Part shown: in pieces, positions 1-7,717 of the stretch
How the letters are laid out: each line of letters begins with the position of its first letter
Position numbering within the stretch: the first letter of the stretch is position 1
Source of the DNA: Variovorax boronicumulans
GTDB taxonomy: Bacteria; Pseudomonadota; Gammaproteobacteria; Burkholderiales; Burkholderiaceae_C
Reading direction: 5' to 3'
Assembly (NCBI RefSeq): GCF_030812215.1
Contig: NZ_JAUSSG010000007.1
Span: 248,001 to 312,000, forward strand
Length of the DNA stretch: 64,000 bases
Made by a program: the position numbers and the translations under genes
Notes under the pieces: model-generated
Told to the model about the DNA's origin: nothing
The model's input: the letters and a program-made list of their open reading frames with translations, nothing else
Databases searched by the model: none

Positions 1-126
1 GCCCGGGCCGTTGGCGGGCCAGTTCAGCCGGTCGGTCACGCGGGAGTTCGGGAAGATGCCGGTGTAGAAATCGAGGACCTCTTCGCCGTTGCCGTCGAAC
101 CAGAGGCAGGGAACGATCTTTTGCAT
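1..126 (-). CDS. VOC-family (PhnB-like) protein, 3' truncated by window edge
   Basis: Only the first 42 codons are in the window. The N-terminus runs from an ATG through a CLWFDGNGEEVLDFYTGIFP stretch, the usual opening of PhnB/glyoxalase-like VOC proteins (the group often mislabelled 3-demethylubiquinone-9 3-methyltransferase). This segment forms the first beta-alpha-beta unit of a vicinal-oxygen-chelate fold. The substrate cannot be told from this piece. The gene reads leftward out of the window; its promoter must lie in the 157 bases between it and the TonB receptor stop. An AGGAG-like ribosome site sits just upstream of the ATG. Family call fairly secure, function unknown. Confidence 0.75.
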   Translation of the reverse strand, partial: MQKIVPCLWFDGNGEEVLDFYTGIFPNSRVTDRLNWPANGPG

Positions 127-239
127 GGGTCTCCTTTGCTTGAACGATGAACCTGAGAGTTCAGTATCAAAGCGGGAGCGAGCCGTTGTCAAGCCGCGCG
201 GCGGCTGTCAAAAGGAAGTTCCCCTGCCCTTCAGGCGTG

Positions 240-274
240 CCGCGGCGGCACCAGCCGTTGCAGGGCCGCCGCGG
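240..274 (-). terminator. GC-rich hairpin after the TonB receptor
   Basis: Perfect 10-base inverted repeat, CCGCGGCGGC (240-249) against GCCGCCGCGG (265-274), with a 15-base loop, starting 10 bases past the receptor stop codon in the direction of transcription. No T-run follows, so it is terminator-like rather than a textbook intrinsic terminator. Confidence 0.5.
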
Positions 275-283
275 GCCGATCGG

Positions 284-2707
284 TTACCAGCGGTAGGTGG
301 CCGTAGCGACCACCTTGCGCTGGTCGCCGAAGTAGCAGGTCTTCGACAACGTGTTGCAGGTGGCGATGTACGTCTTGTTCGTCAGGTTGCGCACGTTGAG
401 CGCGAGGCTCCAGCGCTCGAAGTCGTAGCCGATCATCGCGTCGATCAACGTGTAGGCAGGAACCCGGGCCGGCGCACCGCCTCCGTTGCCGTAGTTGGAT
501 CCGACATAGCGCGCGCCGACCCCGACCTTGATGCCGCTGAGGAAACGGTAGTCGCCCCACAGCGCCAGCTGGTTGCGCGACACGGCGGTCGCCTGTTTGC
601 CGATTTCGGCGGGACGGGCGCTGGCGGTGACGATGGCGCGCGGCGTGTAGCTGTACGCGGCCGTGAGGTTCATGCGCGGAATCGGCTGCGTGGTGGCTTC
701 GAACTCCAGGCCGCGCACCGAGATCTCGCCCGTCTGTTTGGGCGTGAATTCGGTGTCGTAGCTGATGTAGTTTTTCCGGCGCAGGTCGAAGATGGCCGCG
801 CTGTAGCTGTCCTTGGTTCCCGGCGGCTGGTAGCGGACACCGGCTTCGTACTGGCGGCCGGTTTCGGGCTTGAAGGGTTGCTTGGTGACGGAGTCGAACG
901 TCGAGGTCGGATTGAAGGACTCTGTGTAACTCAGGTAGGGCGCCCAGCCATTCGGTGCCAGGTAGACCAGGCCCGCGCGCTTGGTGAACTTGTGGTCCGA
1001 GGTGGCATTCCGCGTCCCGTCCAGCCGACTGAAACTGCTGCCTTCGGCACGGTCGTAGCGACCACCGAGCGTCAATTGCCAGGCATCGCGCCACTTGATC
1101 TGGTCTTGCAGGTAGATGCCGGTCTGGGTCAGGCGGGTCGCGTCGTTGGTGCCGGGGCCCGAGAACTCGAAGGGGCCCTTGAAATAGTAGGGTGCCGCGA
1201 TGTTCAGGAGAGGCGCGCTGCTGCCGCTGGAAGTCGCGACTTCAGAACTGGTGCGTTGGTGGTCCACCCCCACCAGGATCTTGTGCTTCCAGTCGCCTGA
1301 GTGCACATCGGCCTGGAGCTGGTTGTCCATGCTGAAGGCTCTGATCGATTCGCGCTGGGCGTAGAGCGTGTTGGTGATGTTCTGGAAGTTGACGGGATCG
1401 AATTCGTTGTCGGAGTTGATCGTGGCGAAGTTCGGAGCCTGCAGGCCGGCGGTGTCCAGCTTGAGACGTCCGGCGCGAGCGCTTTGACGCACCGTGAAGA
1501 TGTCGTTGAAGCGGTGCTCGAACTGGTAGCCGAACAGTTCCTGATCGTGATTGAACCGTTCCAGGTTGGGGTTGCCGGTGAACAGCGAAGCCGGAATGTA
1601 GGTGCCGATGGCACTCGGTATCAGCGAGCCGGCCCATGGGCGGGTGCGCTGGTAGACACCCGCACGGCTGCGCATGACCTGCGCGGACAGCGAGAGCGAG
1701 GTATCGCCCGAAATCTTCCAGGTCAGGGAAGGCGCGATGTAGGTGCGGTCATCGGCCATTTTTCCGGCGGGAAGCTGCGCATCGCGGAACACGCCCGTCA
1801 GGCGGTAGAGCACCTTGCCATCGGCATCGAGCGCACCGGAGAAGTCGCCCGCGACCTGGCGATGGTTGTTGCTGCCGACCTGCAACTGCAGTTCGCGAAT
1901 GGGCTCGGCCGTGGGGCGCTTGCCGACGACGCTGACCACGCCGCCCGGATTGCCGAGGCCGTAGAGCACCGAGGAAGGACCGCGCAGCAATTCGACACGT
2001 TCAGTACCGTAGTTTTCGGTCTTCCAGGCCGCGAGGTTGTTGGCATTGCGCAGCGGCAGGCCGTCCAGGTAGTACCCGGGGCTGTAGGCATCGAAGCCGC
2101 GCACGTTGATCCAGTCATAGCGCGAGTCAGCGCCGAAGGGCGAGATGTTGACGCTTGGCGTGTAGCCCAGCGCGTCCCTCAGATTCGTGGCGCCGATGGC
2201 CTCGATGCGGTCGGCGGTGATCACCGAGATCGACTGCGGCGTCTCGATGATCGGCGTGTCGGTCTTGGTGCCGGTGGCACTGCGCCTGGCCACGTAGCCC
2301 TGCACGCGGCCCGTGGCACTTTCCTCGCCATCGGCCGTCACCGTGACCGCCGGCAGCGTCGAGCTGCCCGATGCCGCGGGCGCGGTCTTGACCACGGCCG
2401 CATTGCCTTCGATGGTGGCGGCCAACCCGCTGCCGGCGAGCAGGCGGTCGAGCGCCGCGCGGGGCGTCAGGTTGCCGGAGATCGCGGGCGCCGTCTTGCC
2501 GGCGACCAGGCTCTGCTGCACGACCAGCTGGATGCGGGTCTGCCGCGCCCAGTCGTTCAGCGCCTCGGCCAGCGGCTGGGCGGCAATGCGGATCTGTTGC
2601 GCCGCGCCCTGGCCTCCCGGGGTCTGGGCGCGCAGCGGCGCACTCGCCAGCGCAAGCGCAACGGCCAGTGCCAGCGGTGCCGGCGTCATCTTCATCAAGC
2701 GGTTCAT
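284..2707 (-). CDS. TonB-dependent siderophore receptor with STN signalling domain (FecA/FpvA type)
   Basis: 807-residue outer-membrane receptor. Residues 1-28 are a signal peptide ending near LRAQ. Residues ~35-110 form a secretin/TonB short N-terminal (STN) domain, which in FecA/FpvA contacts the anti-sigma factor. A TonB-box-like PAVTVTADG follows near 118. The plug (~150-260) has the typical TPQSISVIT and VRGFD motifs and the ELLRGPSSVLYG segment, then a 22-strand-type barrel ending in a C-terminal aromatic (Trp). The gene is last in a leftward FecI-FecR-receptor set, so ligand binding probably induces its own expression through cell-surface signalling. A GGAAG ribosome site lies 8 bases before the ATG. 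Length and domain order fit TIGR01783-type siderophore receptors; the siderophore cannot be read from sequence. Confidence 0.93.
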   Translation of the reverse strand: MNRLMKMTPAPLALAVALALASAPLRAQTPGGQGAAQQIRIAAQPLAEALNDWARQTRIQLVVQQSLVAGKTAPAISGNLTPRAALDRLLAGSGLAATIEGNAAVVKTAPAASGSSTLPAVTVTADGEESATGRVQGYVARRSATGTKTDTPIIETPQSISVITADRIEAIGATNLRDALGYTPSVNISPFGADSRYDWINVRGFDAYSPGYYLDGLPLRNANNLAAWKTENYGTERVELLRGPSSVLYGLGNPGGVVSVVGKRPTAEPIRELQLQVGSNNHRQVAGDFSGALDADGKVLYRLTGVFRDAQLPAGKMADDRTYIAPSLTWKISGDTSLSLSAQVMRSRAGVYQRTRPWAGSLIPSAIGTYIPASLFTGNPNLERFNHDQELFGYQFEHRFNDIFTVRQSARAGRLKLDTAGLQAPNFATINSDNEFDPVNFQNITNTLYAQRESIRAFSMDNQLQADVHSGDWKHKILVGVDHQRTSSEVATSSGSSAPLLNIAAPYYFKGPFEFSGPGTNDATRLTQTGIYLQDQIKWRDAWQLTLGGRYDRAEGSSFSRLDGTRNATSDHKFTKRAGLVYLAPNGWAPYLSYTESFNPTSTFDSVTKQPFKPETGRQYEAGVRYQPPGTKDSYSAAIFDLRRKNYISYDTEFTPKQTGEISVRGLEFEATTQPIPRMNLTAAYSYTPRAIVTASARPAEIGKQATAVSRNQLALWGDYRFLSGIKVGVGARYVGSNYGNGGGAPARVPAYTLIDAMIGYDFERWSLALNVRNLTNKTYIATCNTLSKTCYFGDQRKVVATATYRW

Positions 2708-2822
2708 TAACGTCTTCCAGGTAGTGAATACAAATGGTTCCTATCTGGCTGACGCACGACCTGCCGGAAATACGGTATTCCCGGCGAAATATTTTTGTCC
2801 CCGAGGTTTCGGAGCGCCCCGG

Positions 2823-3878
2823 CTAGTGTGCTGGGACGATTTCGGCCACCGGCCCATCGCCCTTGAGCCGCACGGGCAAGGCGCTCGGCAGCGCGCGCCG
2901 CAGGGTGCGCGCATCCCGCGGATCGAAGGTGCCGCTCAGGCGGAGCGCCGCCACGGAAGGGTCGCGCACGACGAGGCCGGTGCTGCCGTAGCGCTCCAGT
3001 TCGGCCAGCGCGCGCGCCAGTGGCGTGTCGACGAAGCTCAGCCGGTGCTCGCGCCAGGGCGCAATGCCGTCAACCGGAACGGCTGATATAGCGGCCAGCA
3101 CGCCCTCCGCATCGCTATGCACCTGCTGGCCGGCGGTGAGGAAAACAGCGCCCTGCAGCTCGGCATCCGGCGCGGGCCCAGCCCAATTGCCGTCCGGCGC
3201 CCTGTCCCTTCGCGCGACCCGCACCCTGCCCTGCTCCACCGACACGCGCCCTCCTTCGGCGCCCGCGATGGCCGGGGTGTACCGCACCGCGAATCGGGTG
3301 CCGACCACGCGGACCTGCAACGGCCCCGCCAGCACATCGAAGGGGCGCTGCGCGTCCGACTGCACCGCAAAGACCGCCTGCCCATCGATCAGCCGGACCT
3401 CCCGGCGCTGGCGGAAATAGCGCACCTCCAGCCGCGTGGCGGTGTCCAGTCGCAGCACGGTGCCATCGGGCAACGGCACTTCCAGTTGCTGTCCGCGCTG
3501 GGTGCCGAAGGCCTGCATGAACACGGGCCGGGCCTGCAAATGATTCCATCCGAGGTAGCCGCCACCGGCGACCACGCCCGCGGCCGCCAGCGCGAACGCC
3601 GGCTTCAGGAAGCCGCGCCGCGTGGACGCGGTCGCCCGATTCCCCGCGAAGCCTCCGCGCCAGTTCGCGACCGTTTCCGGCGCGATCGCGTCGAAGGCCT
3701 GCCAGCGCACCTCCCACTGGCGGTAAGCGTCGGCGTGCTTCGGGTCCGCGTCGGTCCAGGCGCGGAAAAGGCGCTCGTCTCCCGCGCTCCAGTCTTCGCG
3801 GTGGCGGCGGACGAACCAGTCAAGCACCTCCTGCCGCAGGCGCGATGCTTCTTCCGGCAGTGGCAACGATGGGGTCAT
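2823..3878 (-). CDS. FecR-type anti-sigma / sigma regulator
   Basis: 351 residues. The N-terminal ~50 residues are the DUF4880 cytoplasmic segment (LDWFVRRH, then FRAWTDADPKHADAY) that binds FecI-type sigma factors. One membrane span follows the RRGFLKP region (~90-115). The periplasmic FecR domain begins near the FGTQRGQQLEVPLPDGT segment and includes a VGTRFAVRY motif. The last ~80 residues resemble an STN-like signalling subdomain (PLARALAELERYG). The ATG at 3878 was chosen over an in-frame start 15 codons upstream because an AGGAG lies 13 bases before it and the upstream extension is Arg/Cys-rich and unlike the family. It sits between the sigma factor and receptor genes with gaps of about 115 bases on each side and should transmit receptor occupancy to the sigma factor. 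Confidence 0.92.
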   Translation of the reverse strand: MTPSLPLPEEASRLRQEVLDWFVRRHREDWSAGDERLFRAWTDADPKHADAYRQWEVRWQAFDAIAPETVANWRGGFAGNRATASTRRGFLKPAFALAAAGVVAGGGYLGWNHLQARPVFMQAFGTQRGQQLEVPLPDGTVLRLDTATRLEVRYFRQRREVRLIDGQAVFAVQSDAQRPFDVLAGPLQVRVVGTRFAVRYTPAIAGAEGGRVSVEQGRVRVARRDRAPDGNWAGPAPDAELQGAVFLTAGQQVHSDAEGVLAAISAVPVDGIAPWREHRLSFVDTPLARALAELERYGSTGLVVRDPSVAALRLSGTFDPRDARTLRRALPSALPVRLKGDGPVAEIVPAH

Positions 3879-3996
3879 GGCTCGGTGAGCTCTCCTGCAG
3901 ATGTAGACGCACGAGCGGCGCAAAACCCTGTAGTGGGCCTCGCGGGTACGCCGCGTCGCTCGCGCGTTCGCTCTTCTTGTGTTCGTGGGTTGTTTT

Positions 3997-4512
3997 TCAT
4001 CGCGGGCCCCCGTTCACCTCGTCCAGGCACGCCCAGCACGCCTCCATGGCGATGCGCAGCTGCATCTCGACTGTCCGCACGGAAATGCCCATGCGCTCGG
4101 CGACTTCGGCGTACGACAGCCCGTCGAACTTGTAGAGCACGAAGGCTTCGCGGCAGCGCGGCGGCAGCCTGTCGATGGTGGCGACCATGGCCGCCAGCCC
4201 CTGGCCGGAAGACAGGATGGTGTCGGGCTCAAAGGTCGAGGGGCCGATGCAGTCGTCCAGCTCAACCGCGCCCTCGTCCGAAGCGCCCGTCCCGTCGAAA
4301 TCGGCACGCACGCCGGTGCGGCGGTGGTGGTCGGTGACGAGATTGCGGGCCGTGCGGTACAGCAGCGCACGCGGATCGCGCACCACGCTGCCGGTGCGCT
4401 GCGCCTCGTACACGCGTGCATAGCTTTCCTGCGCCAGGTCGGCCGCGGTGGCGCGGTCGGACACCTTTCGGGAAAGAAAGCTCAGCAGCTCGCGGTAATA
4501 GCGTTCGAACAC
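3997..4512 (-). CDS. ECF sigma factor, FecI type
   Basis: 171 residues, normal length for FecI/PvdS-like extracytoplasmic-function sigma factors. Region 2 runs from FERYYRELLSFLSRKV through the DLAQESYARVYEA segment that binds the -10 element. Region 4 is in the last third, with the helix-turn-helix LSYAEVAERMGISVRTVE for the -35 element. It is the first gene of the iron-signalling set, followed by the FecR regulator and the receptor. In FecIR systems the sigma factor itself is usually Fur-repressed; I see only a GATAATCG fragment near 4611-4620, not a convincing Fur box. Confidence 0.93.
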   Translation of the reverse strand: MFERYYRELLSFLSRKVSDRATAADLAQESYARVYEAQRTGSVVRDPRALLYRTARNLVTDHHRRTGVRADFDGTGASDEGAVELDDCIGPSTFEPDTILSSGQGLAAMVATIDRLPPRCREAFVLYKFDGLSYAEVAERMGISVRTVEMQLRIAMEACWACLDEVNGGPR

Positions 4513-4761
4513 AGGCGCACCACAACCGGGAAGGGTTGGTCGAAGTCCAGGGGCAGGTTGGCTTCGACACGGCGTGGCTTACCTGATGAGATTCAGAAAA
4601 CGGGAAGCGCCGATTATCACGCCACGCCGTGGAAGTCCAGGTTGGAATGCACGATCCCGGTGGTGCCACGACGGATGGCCTTCGGGCGGGTAGCCCGAAG
4701 GGTAGGCATTTGACCTCCCAGGACAGGAGCGCGCTGGCTACCTTTCCTCCGGCAGCAGCGT
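4513..4761. other. Intergenic region upstream of the FecI-type gene
   Basis: 249 bases between the sigma-factor start and the end of the amidohydrolase gene. It must hold the sigma-factor promoter and the end of the upstream catabolic operon. I see no ORF with coding character and no convincing -35/-10 pair. GATAATCG on the minus strand (~4611-4620) is the only trace of a Fur-like half-site. Confidence 0.4.
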
Positions 4762-5583
4762 CTAGAACCCGTACAGCGCGCCCGGGTTGTCCACGAGGAT
4801 GCGCCGCCGCGTGTCGTCGCTCGTGGCCCACGAGAACAGCAGGTCGTACAGCGGCACGGCCTGGGGCCGCGGGTCGCGCCCCGGATGCGGCCAGTTGCTG
4901 GCCCACAGGCACCGCTCGGGAAACTTCTCGGCCAGCGTGCGCGCGAGCAGGCTCACGTCGTCGTACCCGGGCGGGCCCAGCTTCGAGGTCTCGTAGGGCG
5001 CGGAGAGCTTGATCCAAACGCGCCCCGAATCGAGCACGCGCAAGAGCGATTGGAACGACGGATGCGCCGGCGCCACCGGCTCCAGGAACTTGCCGTTGTG
5101 GTCCAGCACCAGCCGGCACGGCAGGCGCTTGAGCACCTCTTCGTGCTCGGGAATCGTGCGGCCGTCCAGCTGCAGGTTGACCATCCATTCCGCATTCGCG
5201 AGCCGCGCCGCCATGGGCTCGAGCGATGCCCAGCTCAGCACGCCGCCGATCATCATGTAGCGCGCGCCGCGCATGCCTCCTGCGTGCAGGCGCGCGATTT
5301 CCGCATCGGTCACGTCCGGCGCGACCAGCGCGATGCCGCGCGCCGAATCGCCGAGCTGCGCCAGCGCATCGAGCGTGCAGCTGTTGTCGAAGCCGTAGCC
5401 GGTCGGCTGCACGACGATCGCGCGGTCGATGCCCAGCGGTTCCTGCACCTCGGTGCGGTAGGCCGACACCGGCGAATGCGGCGGCACCCAGGCCACGTTC
5501 GGGATCAGCGGAAAGCGGTCTTCATAAATGTGGACGTGGCAGTCGCAGGCGCCGGGGTAGCGCGTGTTGCGGGTGGGTTCCAT
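4762..5583 (-). CDS. Amidohydrolase-2 family lactonase (COG3618, LigI/galactarolactone isomerase-like)
   Basis: 273 residues, TIM-barrel metal-dependent-hydrolase superfamily. The start is fixed by an MEPTRNTRYPG N-terminus leading to the first-strand CHVH motif (His16, His18). The C-terminal strand-8 motif reads ASNWPHP, where 2-pyrone-4,6-dicarboxylate lactonase LigI has a catalytic Asp (TDWPH). Asn here is as in other COG3618 members, including D-galactarolactone isomerase, so lactone hydrolysis or isomerisation is likely but LigI activity is not established. It is the last gene of a leftward operon with TRAP transport, LacI and a 2-hydroxyacid dehydrogenase, which suggests catabolism of an imported sugar acid or hydroxyacid through a lactone. 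The frame stays open far upstream, but that part is a shadow of the dehydrogenase gene. Confidence 0.82.
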   Translation of the reverse strand: MEPTRNTRYPGACDCHVHIYEDRFPLIPNVAWVPPHSPVSAYRTEVQEPLGIDRAIVVQPTGYGFDNSCTLDALAQLGDSARGIALVAPDVTDAEIARLHAGGMRGARYMMIGGVLSWASLEPMAARLANAEWMVNLQLDGRTIPEHEEVLKRLPCRLVLDHNGKFLEPVAPAHPSFQSLLRVLDSGRVWIKLSAPYETSKLGPPGYDDVSLLARTLAEKFPERCLWASNWPHPGRDPRPQAVPLYDLLFSWATSDDTRRRILVDNPGALYGF

Positions 5584-5624
5584 GGCGGGTCTCTTGGAGT
5601 GGTTGTGATGGATGGAACGGTCGG

Positions 5625-6626
5625 TCAGCCGCGCGCGCCGAAGGCCTTCTGCCAGCGCCGCGCCTCGGGTGCGTTGACGGCGCCCTTCGGCACCCGCCCC
5701 TGGAACAGCTCGCCCAGTTGGACCACCGTTTCCATCGCCTGATGCTCGACGGCCGGCGGCGTGAGCCCACCGATGTGCGGCGTGGCGATCACGCGCGGAT
5801 GCGCAGCCACGCGCGGCGATGGCATCTGGTCGGGCGCGCGGCCCACGTCGAGCGCGCAGCCGGCGATGGTGCCGGCGTCGAGCGCGGCAAGGAGCGCGTC
5901 TTCGTCCACGAGGTTGCCGCGCGAGGCATTGATGAAGAACGCATGCGGCCGCATCGCGGCGAAGGCGGCGGCGTTCATCAGGTTCTCGGTCGCCTCGGTG
6001 GCCGGCGCGAGGCAAACCACGAAATCGGATTGCGCCAGCAGCGCATCGAGCGAAACCTGCGCGAATTCGGCGCGTCCGGTCGAGGCATACGGGTCGTGCA
6101 CGACGATGCGCATTCCCAGCGCCAGCGCCACGTCGCAGAGGTAGCGGCTGATCTGCCCGTAGCCGATCACGCCCAGCGTGCTGCCGCGCAGCTCGCGCCC
6201 CATCGCGGGCACGACCGGCCGGCCCGCGTGGTACAGCGCGGTCGATGCGCTGATGTGGCGCCCCAGGTCGATCATCACGCCCACGATCCACTCCGACACC
6301 GACGCGATGAACCCCGCGCTCGCCTGCGTCACCATCACGCCGTGCCGGCTGGCCGAGGCCACGTCGATGTTGCGGATGTCGATGGCGCAGCGCACGAAGG
6401 CCTTCAGGTCGGGCAGCGCGGCGAACAGCGCCTCGTCGCCCACCGTCTGCCGGTACGAAACGATCGCGTCGCAGCCCTGCGCCAGTTCGGCGAGTTCGGC
6501 GGACGAAAGATCGTTGTCCGTCGGATTGAAACGCACCTCTGCGATGGCGCGCAGCGCCTCGGTGGCGCGGTCGCCGAAATAGTGGGCGAGCTTGCTCTGC
6601 GGATGGCTGACGAAAACCGTGGTCAT
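5625..6626 (-). CDS. D-isomer-specific 2-hydroxyacid dehydrogenase
   Basis: 333 residues, standard length for the family. The NAD-binding Rossmann motif is GVIGYGQISRYL with an acidic residue after the second strand (HDPY). The catalytic triad is visible: Arg within the hinge before NAD, Glu in the FINASRGNLVDEDALL region, and His in ATPHIGGLTPPA. It interconverts a 2-oxo acid and a D-2-hydroxyacid using NAD(P)H. The ATG at 6626 was chosen because MTTVFVSHPQ is a normal family N-terminus and the upstream extension is Arg/Trp-rich. It lies 41 bases before the amidohydrolase and 25 bases after the LacI gene in one operon, so its substrate is probably supplied by the TRAP system. Confidence 0.88.
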   Translation of the reverse strand: MTTVFVSHPQSKLAHYFGDRATEALRAIAEVRFNPTDNDLSSAELAELAQGCDAIVSYRQTVGDEALFAALPDLKAFVRCAIDIRNIDVASASRHGVMVTQASAGFIASVSEWIVGVMIDLGRHISASTALYHAGRPVVPAMGRELRGSTLGVIGYGQISRYLCDVALALGMRIVVHDPYASTGRAEFAQVSLDALLAQSDFVVCLAPATEATENLMNAAAFAAMRPHAFFINASRGNLVDEDALLAALDAGTIAGCALDVGRAPDQMPSPRVAAHPRVIATPHIGGLTPPAVEHQAMETVVQLGELFQGRVPKGAVNAPEARRWQKAFGARG

Positions 6627-6651
6627 GAAGAAGGAAATTCCGGAAAGAAAA

Positions 6652-7692
6652 CTAGGCGCGCGGCGGCGCCACCGAATCGCGCGCCACCAGCGTGGGCGGA
6701 AAAACAAACTCCTGCGTCGGCAGCGATGCGTCGGCCAACCGGCTCATCACCCGCTCGACCATCACCTGCGCCATCTCGGGCACCGGTACGCGCACCGAGG
6801 TCATCGCGGGGTACATGAGCGTGGAGAGAAACACGTTGTCGATGCCGACGACCGACACGTCCTGCGGCACCGAAAGCCCCGCATCGCGAAACCCCGCCAT
6901 GAGGCCGAAGGCCAGCAGGTCGTTCACGCCGATCACGCCTGTGGGGTGGTCGGGCGATTTCGCGAGCAGGCTGGCCTGCATGCGGCCCAGCTCGCTCATC
7001 ATCGAATCGCCGTACTCGTCGACCGGCAGGCCCTCGATGACCTGCGCGCTGCCTTCCAGGCCCGCGCTCTTCGCGGCGGCGAGAAAGCCGTTGATCTTCT
7101 CGCTCCGGCTCATCGTGCGGCCCGAGGGCGTGACGAAGGCCAGGCGCCGGTGCCCTTGCTCGATCAGGTGCGCGGTGGCGATGCGCGACGACTCGAAGCT
7201 GTCGACCGTCACGTGGTCGATGACCGAGGGCATGCCTGGCGTGGCACGGCGGTCGTAGCTCACCACCACCAGCCCGCGCTCTGCGGCGGCCTCCACGTGC
7301 TGTTCGTCGACCAGCGACGAGATGATGATCACGCCGCGCACGCCGTGCGCCATCAGGTCCTCGAAGAAGTGCTTTTCCTTCTCGGCATCGCGGTACGTGT
7401 TGCCGATCATGATGCGAAAGCCGTAGCGCTCCTGCGCGAGCGTTTCGACCTCGCGCGCGATGAAGCCGTACATCGGGTTCGCCATCGACGGCACCAGGAG
7501 GCCCAGCAACGGCGTGTGCCCCGTCTTGAGCTGCCGCGCCGAGGTGTTGGGCCGGTACTTGAGATCGCGGATCGCGGCCTCCACGCGGGCCAGCGTCTCG
7601 GCCGCCATGCGGTCGCTGCGTCCGTTCAGCACGTTCGAGACGGTGCTGGTCGACACCCCTGCCCTTTGGGCCACGTCGGTGATTCTGCTCAC
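6652..7692 (-). CDS. LacI-family transcriptional regulator
   Basis: 346 residues starting at GTG. The N-terminal helix-turn-helix ITDVAQRAGVSTSTVSNVLN is followed by the hinge helix SARQLKTGHTPLLGLL, then a periplasmic-binding-protein-like effector domain to the end (PTGVIGVNDLLAFGLM is typical). An AGGAAGGA ribosome site lies about 5 bases before the GTG. It is inside the operon it probably controls, between the TRAP carrier and the dehydrogenase. The best operator candidate is the palindrome at 10739-10750 overlapping the promoter upstream of dctP. The effector is probably the transported acid or a downstream metabolite (inference). Confidence 0.93.
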   Translation of the reverse strand: MSRITDVAQRAGVSTSTVSNVLNGRSDRMAAETLARVEAAIRDLKYRPNTSARQLKTGHTPLLGLLVPSMANPMYGFIAREVETLAQERYGFRIMIGNTYRDAEKEKHFFEDLMAHGVRGVIIISSLVDEQHVEAAAERGLVVVSYDRRATPGMPSVIDHVTVDSFESSRIATAHLIEQGHRRLAFVTPSGRTMSRSEKINGFLAAAKSAGLEGSAQVIEGLPVDEYGDSMMSELGRMQASLLAKSPDHPTGVIGVNDLLAFGLMAGFRDAGLSVPQDVSVVGIDNVFLSTLMYPAMTSVRVPVPEMAQVMVERVMSRLADASLPTQEFVFPPTLVARDSVAPPRA

Positions 7693-7717
7693 GGAATCCT
7701 TCCTGTCTTCATCGTCG

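Noticed and set aside
4605..4625. Possible Fur box upstream of the FecI-type gene
   Set aside because: Only GATAATCG is present; the inverted second half of a Fur site is missing.
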